Of a stretch of DNA of 64,000 nt, positions 35,833 through 45,050 are shown one piece after another. Position 1 is the stretch's first letter. Each line of letters begins with the position of its first letter. The notes beneath the pieces were generated by a model. That model did no database searches and was not told the origin of the DNA. It saw only the letters and a program-made list of their open reading frames with translations. The stretch comes from Cytobacillus sp. NJ13 (GTDB lineage: Bacteria > Bacillota > Bacilli > Bacillales > Cytobacillaceae). The stretch lies in assembly GCA_030348385.1 (NCBI GenBank), contig JAUCFP010000006.1, positions 1,240,001 to 1,304,000 of the forward strand. The letters run 5' to 3'. The translations under genes were made by a program, and so were the position numbers.

Positions 35833-37278
35833 TCAGCTGCTTTTTTCCTTGATGTCGGTTTGGTCATCGTATTTGATGACTCGCGCTATTTCTTCATTCA
35901 TATGTTTCTCAGAGTATTCTATTCCGTATTTTGCCATTGAGGTTTTATAGAATATGAAGCCAAGGATCGCCCAGGCAAAAACAATGGCCCATTCATAAGG
36001 CCAGATTAAGGCAGAAGGCATTCCAGGCATATAGAGAATACTTACGCCAAGGGACATAATGACCGCAATCCATCCAATGGCAGTTCCTCCTTTAAGGCGA
36101 AATGGCCTCTGCATATCCGGCGCTTTTTTGCGTAAAATGACAAAGGAAAGTGCTACCATAAACCAAGCTACTACCAAACCTAAACCGCCAGCATCAACCA
36201 GCCATACTAAAGCAGGCCTTCCAAGCAATGGAGCAGCTGTCGATAATACAGCGATTAATAAAATCGCTTTATGAGGGGTATTATATTTAGGGTGCAGTTC
36301 ACCTAGCGTTTTCGGGAGCATTCCTGCCATTGCCATTGCATAAATTGCCCGGCTTCCTCCAACATAAAAACCAATCCAGCTTGTTAATATGCCGCCAATT
36401 CCGCCAAGCACAAGAATATGGCCCATTATTTGACTATCCCCAAAAGCCTTTGCCATTGCATCAGCAGTGACAAGATTGGATTGGGCAATTTCAGTTGGAC
36501 TTAATACACGTGAAACGCCGAAAATGACCGCAATATACCAAACAATTGCCATTATAACGGATACAATCAGCAATTTCCCAATTTGTTTTTGAGGAAGGTT
36601 AATCTCTTCTGCTGCCTGCGGGATAACATCAAATCCCACAAACATAAACGGTGTCATAATGACAACAGTTAAAATGCCAGCCATTCCTTTTTCAAATAAT
36701 GGCTGCATATTTTGAGTATCCCCTGAAAAGGAACTGCCTGTTATTAATAAAACACCAGCTATGAGAATTAATAATGTCAAAATAAACATGGCAGCAGTAG
36801 AAAATTTAATGCCGCGATAATTAATCCAGGCGATCAAAATTGACCCAGTAATCCCTACGCCTGCCCAAGTAATCGTTACATCCCAGTCTGCTACTGTGTA
36901 TAAATAGCCTGTACTATAATTGGGAATTAAATACTCAAAAACCGTTGGCAGTGCAACTGCTTCGAACGCTACTACAGAAACATAGCCTAAAACGATTGCC
37001 CATGTTGTGATAAAACTGGCAACCCTCCCCATGGCTTTAAAACTATAAACATGTTCCCCTCCAGCCAAAGGAAGAGCTGATGCTAATTCTGCATACGTTA
37101 AACCCACAAAGGTTACAAGCAAGCCTCCAATAACAAATGCAAGGATAGCACCTAATGAACCAGCTTCTGTAATCCACAGTCCCGCTGTAACAACCCATCC
37201 CCAGCCAATCATTGCCCCGAAGGCAAGAGTAAGGACATCACGGTTTCCAAGTGTTTTAATAAATCTTTTTTCACTCAT
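35833..37278 (-). CDS. APC family amino acid/polyamine permease
   Basis: Importer of 481 residues with 12 hydrophobic helices. The first helix has GAMIGWGWVVTAG, the glycine-rich APC substrate-binding break, and a later helix reads FVGFDVIPQAAEEI as in the family. ATG 37278 follows GGAGGT at six bases; an ATG 24 bases earlier lies on the other side of that site. It is downstream of the class III aminotransferase gene under the sigma-54 promoter. Likely cargo is the amino donor of that enzyme, such as an omega-amino acid or a diamine; this is inferred. Confidence 0.9.
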   Translation of the reverse strand: MSEKRFIKTLGNRDVLTLAFGAMIGWGWVVTAGLWITEAGSLGAILAFVIGGLLVTFVGLTYAELASALPLAGGEHVYSFKAMGRVASFITTWAIVLGYVSVVAFEAVALPTVFEYLIPNYSTGYLYTVADWDVTITWAGVGITGSILIAWINYRGIKFSTAAMFILTLLILIAGVLLITGSSFSGDTQNMQPLFEKGMAGILTVVIMTPFMFVGFDVIPQAAEEINLPQKQIGKLLIVSVIMAIVWYIAVIFGVSRVLSPTEIAQSNLVTADAMAKAFGDSQIMGHILVLGGIGGILTSWIGFYVGGSRAIYAMAMAGMLPKTLGELHPKYNTPHKAILLIAVLSTAAPLLGRPALVWLVDAGGLGLVVAWFMVALSFVILRKKAPDMQRPFRLKGGTAIGWIAVIMSLGVSILYMPGMPSALIWPYEWAIVFAWAILGFIFYKTSMAKYGIEYSEKHMNEEIARVIKYDDQTDIKEKSS

Positions 37279-37361
37279 CCAGTTACCTCCACTCATTTTC
37301 AAGTCAATAAATCTAAAGCGATAAAAACACTAAATATAATTAATATTCTGATTTTTATTAC

Positions 37362-37398
37362 GATATGGTGCCTGCTTTGATAGCATAGACACCATATC
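37362..37398 (-). other. Hairpin between aminotransferase and permease genes
   Basis: GATATGGTG pairs with CACCATATC, with an inner TGC/GCA pairing. It has no T-run and may tune read-through or mRNA stability within the operon. Confidence 0.5.
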
Positions 37399-37410
37399 CC
37401 CTTTTAACGA

Positions 37411-38799
37411 TTAAACACTTTGTAATTTTAAACCCTTTTCAACCACGTGAATAGCGTCCGAAAGGATCGAAATCATTTTTTCGATTTCATCTTTTCTGAT
37501 AATAAGCGGCGGTGAAAGAGCAATGATGTTTGTTCCTCCGAAGGTAACTGCCCTGACAATTAATCCCCTGGAAAGACATTCTTCAACCAGTTTTTGAGCA
37601 GCCAATTTCTCAGGTGCAAATGGAATTTCTTTATCCCTGTCCTCAAACAATTCAAAAGCACCAATCAAGCCCTTCGCTCTGGATTTTGTCACAGTTGAGT
37701 GCTTTTCCGTCAAATACTCAAACCCCTTTATCAGTTCCTTTTCCATCTTGCTTGCATGAGCTGGCAGGCTTTCATTTTCAATAATTTCAATATTTTTCAA
37801 GGCAACTGCGCAAGCAGTTGGATGACCGCTATAAGTAAATCCATGGAATAAAACATCATCCGATACTTCTGCCAGGCTGTCCCTTAAGCGTTCAGTAATC
37901 GCTACTGCTCCGAGAGGGATATAGCCGCTAGTAATTCCTTTAGCCATACACATGACATCCGGTACAACATCCCAATGTTCTACTCCAAACATTTTCCCTG
38001 TTCTGCCAAAACCGCATATAACTTCATCCGCTATCATTAAGATACCGTATTGATCGCAAAGTTCACGCACAGCTTCGAGATATCCATTTGGCGGAATTAT
38101 CACTCCTCCAGCTCCCTGAATAGGTTCAACGATTACAGCAGCAATCTTCTCTGGACCTTCAGTTTCAATAATCCCTCGAATGCTTCTCGAAAAGTCCGGA
38201 TCATTCCTGGCACCCAATTCACAATTCGTTTTGTGGGCTGCAGCATGGAGAAAATCCGGTGCCAGCGAGGTTGTCATGTTTTGAAATTGCTGAATGCCCG
38301 TTGCACTGGTCGCCCCCATCGTTATTCCATGATAACCTCGTTCTAATCCAATTATTTTCTTTTTTTCTGGCTGCCCCTTCATTTTCCAATAATGCCTTAC
38401 AAGCTTAAAAGCAGTATCATTTGATTCAGATCCGCCAGAAGTATAGAAGAACACATTTAAATCACCAGGTGTAATGCTTGCCAGCTTCTCAGACAGCTGA
38501 ATAACCGATTCGTGGGAGAGATTATTGAAAGAGGAACTATAAGCAAGCTTGCCCATCTGCTGGCTGGCTGCCTCCCCAAGATCTTTCCTGCCATGCCCCA
38601 CATTTACATTCCACAATGATGCCAGTGCATCAATATAACTTACGCCATTTACATCGGTTAAGTATATTCCTTTCCCTTCTGTAAAAATACGTTTCGGACC
38701 GCTCTCTTGATGCTGTCTCAATGAAGATGTTGGATGCAAATAATGCTTTTTGTCCAGCTCTTGCAGTTTCTTGATTTGTTCATTATTATACTTGGCCAT
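37411..38799 (-). CDS. Class III (omega-amino acid type) aminotransferase
   Basis: PLP enzyme of 462 residues that moves a terminal amino group to pyruvate or 2-oxoglutarate. YTSGGSESNDTAFKL binds the cofactor phosphate, IADEVICGFGRTG contains the PLP Asp, and the Schiff-base Lys is in MCMAKGITSGYIPLGA. The family includes beta-alanine-pyruvate and putrescine-pyruvate aminotransferases. It is the first gene behind a sigma-54 promoter and faces a PAS-sigma-54 activator gene, so substrate-induced expression is likely. The precise amine is not visible from sequence. Confidence 0.92.
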   Translation of the reverse strand: MAKYNNEQIKKLQELDKKHYLHPTSSLRQHQESGPKRIFTEGKGIYLTDVNGVSYIDALASLWNVNVGHGRKDLGEAASQQMGKLAYSSSFNNLSHESVIQLSEKLASITPGDLNVFFYTSGGSESNDTAFKLVRHYWKMKGQPEKKKIIGLERGYHGITMGATSATGIQQFQNMTTSLAPDFLHAAAHKTNCELGARNDPDFSRSIRGIIETEGPEKIAAVIVEPIQGAGGVIIPPNGYLEAVRELCDQYGILMIADEVICGFGRTGKMFGVEHWDVVPDVMCMAKGITSGYIPLGAVAITERLRDSLAEVSDDVLFHGFTYSGHPTACAVALKNIEIIENESLPAHASKMEKELIKGFEYLTEKHSTVTKSRAKGLIGAFELFEDRDKEIPFAPEKLAAQKLVEECLSRGLIVRAVTFGGTNIIALSPPLIIRKDEIEKMISILSDAIHVVEKGLKLQSV

Positions 38800-38852
38800 T
38801 GCGAATACCTCCTAATAAAATATGTTTAATATAAAAGACGCAAAAAAATATA

Positions 38853-38870
38853 ATGCAAGTTTTATGCCAG
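38853..38870 (-). promoter_or_regulatory. Sigma-54 promoter of the aminotransferase-permease operon
   Basis: Minus strand CTGGCAT-AAAAC-TTGCAT: GG and GC are separated by ten bases, the invariant -24/-12 spacing of SigL/RpoN promoters. The consensus is TGGCAC-N5-TTGCA. It lies 54 bases before the start codon. Confidence 0.9.
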
Positions 38871-38930
38871 GAATATATTACTGCTAGCAATAGAATTCTT
38901 ACTCTGCAGCAGCAGGGTTAATGATTTAGC

Positions 38931-38960
38931 GCATTAGTAATAATGCACATCTGCATTATT
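38931..38960. promoter_or_regulatory. Overlapping dyads, probable activator binding sites
   Basis: GCATTA-GTAA-TAATGC (38931-38946) overlaps AATAATGCA-CATC-TGCATTATT (38939-38960). The three alternating GCATTA half sites lie about 60-90 bases upstream of the sigma-54 promoter and about 110 bases before the activator gene. That is where an enhancer-binding protein would sit. Confidence 0.65.
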
Positions 38961-39067
38961 TTTTAGCTATTTATCTAAATATTACGAATTGTTTATACCT
39001 ATTCAATATGCTATTATTTCATTACCGGCTTTCAACTACCTCAAATTATCAAAGTGAGGGTGAATTT

Positions 39068-40477
39068 ATGGAAATTTGTGAGCTTACATTATATAAGAAT
39101 TTGAATCATGAATTAGAAACCATTATTAATACCTGTTTTGATGAAATCTTTGTTACTGACGGCATTGGTACAGTACTTAAAGTGAATCCAGCAGGTGAGG
39201 CGTTTTATGGGATGAAGGCAGCTGAAATAGTGGGAAAAAATACAGAGGAACTGGCGAGTAAAGGATTATTTTCCCCCTCTTTGTTTCCGATTGTTAAAGA
39301 GCGGAAAGAGCGGGTATCAATGATACAAAGAACAAGAACAGGGCAAACTATTCATTGCATAGGAAATCCCTCTTTGGACACAGAAGGAAATATAGAGTTC
39401 ATAGTTTTTACCTCAAGGGACCTGACTGAAATCAAACAGCTTCGCAACAAGATTGAGCGTACAGAACATTTACTTGAAAGCTTTCAGGAAGAGCTTGAAG
39501 AATTAAGGCGGTTTCATAATAAAGAAGAAGAAGATTTTATTTCTTTTTCACCCGATATGCGAAAAATAGTGAAAATGGCAGATAAAATCGCAAAGGTTGA
39601 TTCTACTGTTCTTGTTACAGGAAAATCCGGAGTTGGAAAAGGTGTAATCGTATCTCACATACATAATAAAAGCAAAAGAAGGGAGCAGCCTTTCATACAT
39701 ATAAATTGCGGTGCAATACCGGAGCCCCTTATTGAATCAGAACTTTTCGGGTACGAACCAGGCGCCTTTACAGGTGCGAAAAAAGAAGGCAAAAAAGGAT
39801 TATTCGAAGCGGCAAATGGCGGTACATTATTTTTGGACGAAATAGGCGAAATGCCCCTTAACCTTCAGGTAAAACTATTAAAAGCCCTTCAGGAAAATGA
39901 AATTCAGCGGATTGGCGGAACCAGAGCAATACCCGTAGATACCAGAATTATTGCGGCAACAAATAAAGACCTGGAAACAATGGTGGAGGACGGAACATTC
40001 AGAGAAGATTTATTTTACCGCTTAAATGTGATACCCATTTATATTCCTCCTTTAAATACAAGACCAGAGGATATTTCATACTTAATGGATCACTTTTTAG
40101 AAAAATACAATAAAAAATATGGAACATCTGCCTATCTCAGCCTGAAAGCAGAAAATAAGCTAATTAATTACAGTTGGCCTGGAAACGTAAGAGAATTGGA
40201 GAATTTAATGGAGCGTTTGGTTGTTATCGCCGACAGGGATGAAATTCAGTTAACCGATTTGCCGCAAAAGATTGTTAGCTCACCAAACGGCCATAAGCAA
40301 TTTACAGTCCAGATTAATGAAATTTGCACCCTAAAGCAGGCACACGAGGAATTGGAGGAACAATTAATAATAAAAGCTTATAAAAAATACCGAAGCTCCT
40401 ATAAAGTCGGCAAAGCCCTTGGCATAAATCAATCAACTGCCTATAGAAAAATTCAAAAATATATAAAAGACCAATAA
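39068..40477 (+). CDS. PAS domain sigma-54-dependent transcriptional activator
   Basis: Enhancer-binding protein of 469 residues in the RocR/AcoR style. A PAS domain (about 15-120) would sense a ligand. A short coiled coil (125-155) leads to the AAA+ domain with Walker [10 protein letters not shown] at 184-192, the sigma-54 contact loop GAFTGA at 232-237, and [13 protein letters not shown] Fis-type helix-turn-helix lies at the C-terminus ([16 protein letters not shown]). ATG 39068 has GTGAGGGTG upstream. It probably activates the adjacent aminotransferase-permease operon. Confidence 0.93.
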   Translation: MEICELTLYKNLNHELETIINTCFDEIFVTDGIGTVLKVNPAGEAFYGMKAAEIVGKNTEELASKGLFSPSLFPIVKERKERVSMIQRTRTGQTIHCIGNPSLDTEGNIEFIVFTSRDLTEIKQLRNKIERTEHLLESFQEELEELRRFHNKEEEDFISFSPDMRKIVKMADKIAKVDSTVLVTGKSGVGKGVIVSHIHNKSKRREQPFIHINCGAIPEPLIESELFGYEPGAFTGAKKEGKKGLFEAANGGTLFLDEIGEMPLNLQVKLLKALQENEIQRIGGTRAIPVDTRIIAATNKDLETMVEDGTFREDLFYRLNVIPIYIPPLNTRPEDISYLMDHFLEKYNKKYGTSAYLSLKAENKLINYSWPGNVRELENLMERLVVIADRDEIQLTDLPQKIVSSPNGHKQFTVQINEICTLKQAHEELEEQLIIKAYKKYRSSYKVGKALGINQSTAYRKIQKYIKDQ

Positions 40478-40479
40478 AA

Positions 40480-40506
40480 AACTCCTGGCATTTTGGCCAG
40501 GAGTTT
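40480..40506 (+). terminator. Terminator of the activator gene
   Basis: AACTCCTGGC pairs with GCCAGGAGTT around a six-base loop; short T-run. Confidence 0.78.
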
Positions 40507-40622
40507 GGGCGTTCTTTTAAACTCTCCAGTTGGCTTCTGTTCATAAACTTTACCTGATGAGAACGGAACCTCCCCTGCGCTATGCACTCCTTTCTCTTCT
40601 CTCTCCCTAAATAGCATTTCAT

Positions 40623-41837
40623 TTACCGGGTTTGTGCTTTTTCTTCATGTGTTTGAACGATTTTATTATTTAACAGGTCCTCAACCTTCGCTTCATCATA
40701 CCCAAGCATTTTTAAAATGTCCTTTGAGTTTTCTCCCAGCTTGGGTGGGCCTTGTTTAATCCCAGCTCTTGAGGTACTTAGTTCAAATGGAAGCCGGGGA
40801 AGCTTAAACCCTTCGATGCTCGAATGTTCCACACACTCCCACATTTTGATGGCTTCAGCCTGCTCATCCCCTACTACTTCTGAAATCTTTTTTACCTTAG
40901 AGCACGGTACCCCGGCTTCTGCCAAAAGCTGTACCCACTCTTCAGCAGGTTTTGATTGCAGGATATTTTCAATGGCTACTCTCAAATTCTCCCGATTTTC
41001 AACTCTTTTAGGGTTCGTCTCATATCGAGTGTCTGTAACCCATTCCTCTTTGCCAAGCACTTTGCATAAACGGCTGAATAATGAATTATTGGATATTCCA
41101 ATCATGACGGGTGAATCGCTTGCATAAAATGCCCCATATGGTGCAAAAGCTGTGTGGCCAGCACCATTCTTTTTAGGCTCATCCCCTGTAGCAAGCCATG
41201 ATAACATATGGTAGCCAACCCAAAAAACGCCTGTTTCATAGAGAGAGGTTGTGACCAGCTGGCCTTCGCCTGTTTTTTCTTTATGGAGGAGGGCAGAAAG
41301 AATGCCAATGGCTCCCCACATGGCACTTCCCTGATCCAGCACAGATACTGGAACTCTTGCAATCTCTGAACCTTCTGCCCCGTTAATCCCGATGATGCCG
41401 GAATCCGCCTGGGCGATTGCATCGTACCCGGATCGTTCACGCAAAGGACCATTCTGCCCATAAGCAGATAAGGAACAATAAACAAGTGAAGGATTGATTT
41501 CTTTTAATTTTTCATAACCAAGCCCCATTTTTTCCGCTTTTTTAAAACGGAAGTTCTCTACAAAAACATCAGCCTTCTCTACAAGATCATAAACTATTTT
41601 TCGGCCATCATCCTGCTTGAGGTCAATGACAACAGATTTTTTATTGCGGTTTATATGAAGGAAATAAACACCTTCACCTTCCCAAAAGGGTCCCATCCCC
41701 CTTGAGTCATCTCCAGTAACCGGCCTTTCAATTTTGATGATTTCAGCACCTAAGTCTGCGAGAATCATGGTTAAACTAGGTCCGGAAATATTTGTTGTAA
41801 CATCCACAACTGTGATGCCTGTCAACGGTCCTGCCAT
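40623..41837 (-). CDS. Class III CoA-transferase (CaiB/BaiF family)
   Basis: A 404-residue CoA-transferase. The N-terminus GITVVDVTTNISGPSLTMIL and DDSRGMGPFWEGEGVYFLHINRNKKS are family-typical. The catalytic Asp is in VPVSVLDQGSAMWG at about 175. It differs clearly from the copy at 32701. AAGGAGG precedes the ATG. It is the last gene of a block encoding dehydrogenase, hydratase and HMG-CoA lyase, so it may load CoA onto a 3-methylglutaryl-type acid. The acid is inferred, not proven. Confidence 0.88.
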   Translation of the reverse strand: MAGPLTGITVVDVTTNISGPSLTMILADLGAEIIKIERPVTGDDSRGMGPFWEGEGVYFLHINRNKKSVVIDLKQDDGRKIVYDLVEKADVFVENFRFKKAEKMGLGYEKLKEINPSLVYCSLSAYGQNGPLRERSGYDAIAQADSGIIGINGAEGSEIARVPVSVLDQGSAMWGAIGILSALLHKEKTGEGQLVTTSLYETGVFWVGYHMLSWLATGDEPKKNGAGHTAFAPYGAFYASDSPVMIGISNNSLFSRLCKVLGKEEWVTDTRYETNPKRVENRENLRVAIENILQSKPAEEWVQLLAEAGVPCSKVKKISEVVGDEQAEAIKMWECVEHSSIEGFKLPRLPFELSTSRAGIKQGPPKLGENSKDILKMLGYDEAKVEDLLNNKIVQTHEEKAQTR

Positions 41838-41900
41838 CCTGGTTCCTCCTTCTTATTAAAGAGAGGACCAAATATTATAATGGCCCTCGGATTTTTGTTT

Positions 41901-43073
41901 TTAGAATGAGCGCGGCAGCCCTAGAACATGCTGGCCGACATAGCTTACTACGAGATTGTTGGTAATAGGAGCGACGATAAACAGCCGGGCTTCCCTAAAT
42001 TTCCGTTCAATATTGTATTCCTTAGCAAAACCATATCCGCCATATGTGTCCATGGCTGCATTGGCTGCACGCCAGGTGGCTTCTGATGCAAGGTATTTAG
42101 CCATATTTGCCTCAGCACCGCAATCCATACCCGCATCAAACATCTCAGTTGCCTTATCACGCATTAATTTCGCCGCCTGAATATCCATATAGGACCTGGA
42201 AATAGGGAATTGAACTCCTTGATTTTGCCCGATTGGCCTGTTAAATACGACACGCTCATTCGCATATTGAACCGATTTATCAACAAAATACATTCCATCT
42301 CCGATCGATTCAGAGGCAATTAAAATGCGTTCTGCATTCATTCCGCCAAGGACATAGCGGAAGCCTTTGCCTTCTTCGCCAATCAGGTTTTCAGCTGGAA
42401 TCTCAGCCCCTTCAAAAAATACTTCGGTGGTAGCATGATTGATCATCGTATCAATTGGCCGGATATCAATTTTATCTGCCTGTTCCTTCATATCCAGAAT
42501 AAAAAGGCTCAGTCCATCTGTTTTCTTTTGCACCTGGTCTTTCGGTGTCGTTCTAGCCAGGAGCATCATTAAATCTGAATGCTCAGCACGGGAGGTCCAA
42601 ATTTTTTGCCCATGAACGATATATTTGTCTCCCTTTCTCTCAGCAAAAGTTTGGATGCTTGTTGTATCACTTCCTGCAGTTGGTTCAGTAATGCCAAAAG
42701 CCTGAAGCCTTAATTCACCGCTGGCAATTTTGGGAAGAAACCTTTGCTTTTGCTCCTCGTTTCCGTGCCGAAGCAATGCACCCATTGTATACATTTGAGC
42801 ATGGCAAGCTCCTGCATTCCCGCCTGAGCGATTAATCTCCTCTAAGATTATGCCTGCTTCTTTCATCCCCAGCCCAGCGCCGCCATATTCTTCAGGAATT
42901 AGCACCGACAGCCAGCCTTCGTCAGTCAAGGCTTTGACAAATGCCGTTGGGTAGGCATCTCTCTCATCTGTATCTCTCCAGTATTCTTCAGGAAAGCGCT
43001 CACATAAAGTGCGAACACTTTTCCTAATCATTTCATGTTCAGTATCTTCTATTGTTTGTGTATTATTTGCCAT
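41901..43073 (-). CDS. Acyl-CoA dehydrogenase family protein, canonical C-terminal Glu absent
   Basis: A 390-residue flavoenzyme with the normal fold: LQAFGITEPTAGSDTTS, KIWTSRAEHSDL, and FNRPIGQNQGVQFPI. Where most members have YEGT with the catalytic Glu, this protein reads LFIVAPITNNLVV. The base may come from elsewhere in the fold, as in isovaleryl-CoA and long-chain enzymes, or chemistry may differ. ATG 43073 follows GGAGGG; an earlier in-frame start overlaps that site. It lies between enoyl-CoA hydratase and CoA-transferase genes in one operon. Confidence 0.87.
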   Translation of the reverse strand: MANNTQTIEDTEHEMIRKSVRTLCERFPEEYWRDTDERDAYPTAFVKALTDEGWLSVLIPEEYGGAGLGMKEAGIILEEINRSGGNAGACHAQMYTMGALLRHGNEEQKQRFLPKIASGELRLQAFGITEPTAGSDTTSIQTFAERKGDKYIVHGQKIWTSRAEHSDLMMLLARTTPKDQVQKKTDGLSLFILDMKEQADKIDIRPIDTMINHATTEVFFEGAEIPAENLIGEEGKGFRYVLGGMNAERILIASESIGDGMYFVDKSVQYANERVVFNRPIGQNQGVQFPISRSYMDIQAAKLMRDKATEMFDAGMDCGAEANMAKYLASEATWRAANAAMDTYGGYGFAKEYNIERKFREARLFIVAPITNNLVVSYVGQHVLGLPRSF

Positions 43074-43107
43074 CTCTGTTCCCTCCAATTATTTGAAATT
43101 AATTTTT

Positions 43108-43908
43108 TTACTTACTTTTCCATTGAGGCGGGCGCTTTTCATTAAATGCATAGATGCCTTCTAAACGATCTTCAGAATTTGCACATTTATAATAAGCCTC
43201 CAGTTCAAATGCCAGACCTGTTGCTAAATCTGTTTCTGTTCCTTTATTGACTGCTTTCTTTAAAGCCTTTAAAGAAAGCGGCGCATTAGCAGCTATAGTT
43301 TCAGCCAGTTTAGCCGTTTCTTCTATGAGTGTTTCAGCAGAGAAAATATGATTAATGATTCCAAGCTGCTTCCCTTCTTCAGCACTAATCCGTTTGCCCG
43401 TGAAAAGCATTTCCTTAGCCAATCCTATAGGAATGATACGCGGGAGAAGCTGTGTTCCCCCAATACCCGGAATTAGGCCTAATTTAGATTCAGGAAGGCC
43501 CATTCCTGCATGCGGAGCCGCAGTTCTAATATCGCAGCTTAGAGCAATTTCCATTCCGCCTCCTAATGCATATCCATTTATGGCTCCAACTATTGGAAAA
43601 GGAAACTCGCGGATTTTCTCAGTTACTTGTTCAAAATAGTCATGCTGTTGTTTCCACTCTTTCTGTGACATTCCATTCCGTTCTTTAAGATCGGCTCCTA
43701 CACAAAAACTCCTCGTCCCAGAACCCGTTATAATGAGAACCCTTACATGCTCGTCATATTTTAATTCATCGAGCACTTCAATTAATTCCAATGCCATTTT
43801 TGTATTCATGGCATTCATTGAATTGGGCCTGTATAAAGTTATTTGCAAAATGCCTTGATGATTTTGAGGACTTTCGAGTTTAATAGTTTCATACGTTTGC
43901 ACTAGCAT
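43108..43908 (-). CDS. Enoyl-CoA hydratase/isomerase family protein
   Basis: Crotonase of 266 residues. Both hydratase glutamates appear to be present, in YALGGGMEIALSCD and GLPESKLGLIPGIGGTQ, so water addition to an enoyl-CoA is likely. Gly-rich oxyanion-hole motifs (SFCVGADL) are seen. GGGATGAG precedes the ATG, and the HMG-CoA lyase stop lies only 24 bases upstream. In this context 3-methylglutaconyl-CoA is a plausible substrate, by analogy with LiuC/AUH. Confidence 0.9.
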   Translation of the reverse strand: MLVQTYETIKLESPQNHQGILQITLYRPNSMNAMNTKMALELIEVLDELKYDEHVRVLIITGSGTRSFCVGADLKERNGMSQKEWKQQHDYFEQVTEKIREFPFPIVGAINGYALGGGMEIALSCDIRTAAPHAGMGLPESKLGLIPGIGGTQLLPRIIPIGLAKEMLFTGKRISAEEGKQLGIINHIFSAETLIEETAKLAETIAANAPLSLKALKKAVNKGTETDLATGLAFELEAYYKCANSEDRLEGIYAFNEKRPPQWKSK

Positions 43909-43932
43909 CTAACTCATCCCTTCATTATAGTT

Positions 43933-44856
43933 TCAGTTTGGTACCGGATACTTTCGAGAGCTTTTTCCTGCTTTTGCTACTTGCCCCGGCAAATCATGTC
44001 CAAGTATTTCTTTTAATTTATGGGAAGCAGCAATTAGCGCATCAAGATCAATAGATGTTCTTACCCCCATTTCCTCCAGCATGTGAACTACATCTTCTGT
44101 ACATACATTACCTGTAGCACCAGGCGCAAATGGGCAGCCTCCAATACCTCCTATTGATGCATCGTAAATGCTGATTCCCGCCTCCATACCGGCAAGAATA
44201 TTTGCCATTCCCATGCCTCTTGTATTATGAAAATGACAGCCAAATTCAAAATTTCTCCATTCATCTGCAGCTGCTTTTGTTAAGTCATAAACCTGTTTCG
44301 GATTAGCCATGCCAGTTGTATCTGCAAGTGTAATTCTTTTGATGTTATGTAAAAGGAGAGTATCTAATATTTTCATGATGCGATTCTGGGGGACTGTTCC
44401 TTCAAATGGACAGCCAAATGAAGTTGCAACTGTTACATTCAATCCAATATCATTTTCAGATGCAAACTGAGATAAAACCTTAAAGCTGTTCAGGGATTCT
44501 TCTGTTGTCTGGCGGACATTCTGCTGATTATGCGTATTACTCGCTGATAAAACATAATTAACTGACCGTACTCCATTTTCTTTTGCAATTTCTAGCCCTT
44601 TTAAATTAGGGACAAGGGCAACAAGCTCCATGTTTGCCTCATGCTGCTGAATTTGAGAATAGAAATCTGACGTGTTCGCCATTTGCGGAACCAATCTGGG
44701 ATGGACAAAAGAACCAAACTCAACCTCAGAAACCTTTGCTTCATCCAATAAATTAAATACATCAAGCTTCTCTTCTGCTGTCAGTACTTTCGATTCAAGC
44801 TGAAGCCCATCCCGAAGACCGACTTCATAGATCGTTACTTCGTTTACTAACTTCAT
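43933..44856 (-). CDS. Hydroxymethylglutaryl-CoA lyase
   Basis: Splits 3-hydroxy-3-methylglutaryl-CoA to acetoacetate and acetyl-CoA; 307 residues, full length. RDGLQLE at 15-21 holds the catalytic Arg/Asp. The metal-binding HFHNTRGMGMAN and the catalytic Cys loop GGCPFAPGATGN are conserved. These fit HMG-CoA lyase (MvaB/LiuE) better than isopropylmalate or citramalate synthases. No biotin-dependent methylcrotonyl-CoA carboxylase is nearby, so leucine is an unlikely source of its substrate here. A GGATAC-T-GTATCC palindrome lies upstream. Confidence 0.92.
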   Translation of the reverse strand: MKLVNEVTIYEVGLRDGLQLESKVLTAEEKLDVFNLLDEAKVSEVEFGSFVHPRLVPQMANTSDFYSQIQQHEANMELVALVPNLKGLEIAKENGVRSVNYVLSASNTHNQQNVRQTTEESLNSFKVLSQFASENDIGLNVTVATSFGCPFEGTVPQNRIMKILDTLLLHNIKRITLADTTGMANPKQVYDLTKAAADEWRNFEFGCHFHNTRGMGMANILAGMEAGISIYDASIGGIGGCPFAPGATGNVCTEDVVHMLEEMGVRTSIDLDALIAASHKLKEILGHDLPGQVAKAGKSSRKYPVPN

Positions 44857-44906
44857 GCACTATTCCCCCATTGATTTGTTGGAAAATTCTTAGCTTTATA
44901 TAAATA

Positions 44907-44919
44907 GGATACTGTATCC
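44907..44919. promoter_or_regulatory. Palindrome GGATACTGTATCC, candidate operator
   Basis: A perfect 13-base dyad with central T lies 51 bases before the HMG-CoA lyase start, in the only longer gap of this operon. The form resembles GntR/FadR-type operators. No candidate repressor gene is encoded nearby. Confidence 0.45.
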
Positions 44920-45050
44920 AATCTACAATTTCAATTATTATTATGAATATTCTTAAATTTTCATATATTCAAATCTTCTACTCTTAGTTTTTGTTTTACC
45001 TCATTCACTCTTGAGAAGCATACTAATGCAATACTTTTATCCTTTTGCAC

